Below, in pieces: positions 63,749-64,000 of a stretch of DNA of 64,000 nucleotides (positions are counted from its first letter, which is position 1; each line of letters starts with the position of its first letter). The notes below the pieces were generated by a model, which saw nothing but the letters and a program-made list of their open reading frames with translations, was not told the origin of the DNA and searched no databases. Made by a program: the position numbers and the translations under genes. Source of the stretch: Sisyra terminalis. Its lineage: Eukaryota; Arthropoda; Insecta; Neuroptera; Sisyridae. The stretch is from assembly GCA_958496175.1 (NCBI GenBank), contig OY292274.1:59654630-59718629 (forward strand), read 5' to 3'.

Positions 63749-64000
63749 ATGTTTTCAATGGAGGACCATATGTTCCATGGACCCACCTGGGATATTCCAC
63801 CAATGGAATGTGGCAATTTGGGTCAATTTTTTATCGATGAAATGTTTAAGCTCGGTGATAGAATTTATCAAGTAAGTGATAGCTTTTTGATCATAGAACC
63901 ATTTAGAACCGTTTAGGAACCATTTGGAACCCATTTAACCCAAAATTTCGATAAAGTTAGATGCTGCAACTGGGGAAAAATGGACTTATGCCCAAACAGC
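63749..64000 (+). CDS. Second luciferase-like acyl-CoA synthetase, 5' part (cut by window end)
   Basis: Exon 1 (63749-63871) encodes 41 residues containing DIPPMECGNLGQFFIDEMFK, exactly as long as exon 1 of the copy at 53680, which has DVPPMTCGNLGQFFIDELNK. Exon 2 begins at 63957 after the same AAAG acceptor with LDAATGEKWTYAQTA, identical to the first copy in those 15 residues. The start at 63749 is chosen because it gives equal exon length; the frame is open further upstream. The two genes are tandem duplicates about 10 kb apart with the ADAM gene between them. Confidence 0.85.

Overview
The window is AT-rich eukaryotic DNA and almost certainly from an insect. Its genes have many small exons with GT-AG introns, and its homologues are animal genes (Warts/LATS, NDUFAF4, CDC7, Tudor-domain, HCN/Ih, ADAM10-like and luciferase-like acyl-CoA synthetase families). 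About half of it is mobile-element debris. Tandem acyl-CoA synthetase copies and diverged HCN paralogues would fit a beetle, but the species is not determined. No bacterial features are present. All gene models were spliced by eye, so exon edges may be off by a few bases.

Layout. 1-26.7 kb: no convincing host exon. It holds a hAT element (2667-3365, perfect 8-bp target duplication), a dead Jockey-like LINE, a Tc/pogo-like element with a PHD-finger tail, a decayed repeat-associated protein (8.7-9.5 kb), a 253-bp satellite (12.68-13.87 kb), two tRNA-derived SINEs, two large foldback elements (14.9-16.1 and 20.1-21.1 kb), and a 225-bp pogo MITE (24.9 kb). If the exon at 26706-27185 (minus) is the first coding exon of warts, this may all be warts intron.

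27-43 kb is the gene-dense part. It holds NDUFAF4 (+, 31226-32165, 4 exons, 207 aa), Cdc7 (-, 32388-35766, 13 exons, 555 aa), a four-Tudor protein of the piRNA-pathway type (-, 36205-40625, at least 15 exons, at least 981 aa, 5' end not found), and an unrecognised 125-aa protein (-, 42154-42726).

43-50 kb: a 620-bp perfect-looking palindrome, then an HCN/Ih-like channel gene (+, 45424-49855, 9 exons, 555 aa). It keeps the C-linker and cyclic-nucleotide domain but lacks the GYG selectivity filter and most S4 charges. Its large intron carries a foldback MITE with a nested solo LTR and a hammerhead-ribozyme-like core.

50-64 kb: a hAT-like MITE, two foldbacks carrying paired hammerhead-like cores (52.0-53.1 kb), a luciferase-like acyl-CoA synthetase copy with two frame breaks (53680-55730), a second copy of the hAT element, an ADAM10-like metalloprotease (-, 57163-60732, 4 exons, 682 aa) with a foldback in intron 3, a Helitron-like 3' end, and the first exons of a second acyl-CoA synthetase (63749 onward) cut by the window end.

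The host genes do not form a pathway. The most interesting signals are the hammerhead-like cores spread through foldback elements and the channel with an unconventional pore and voltage sensor.
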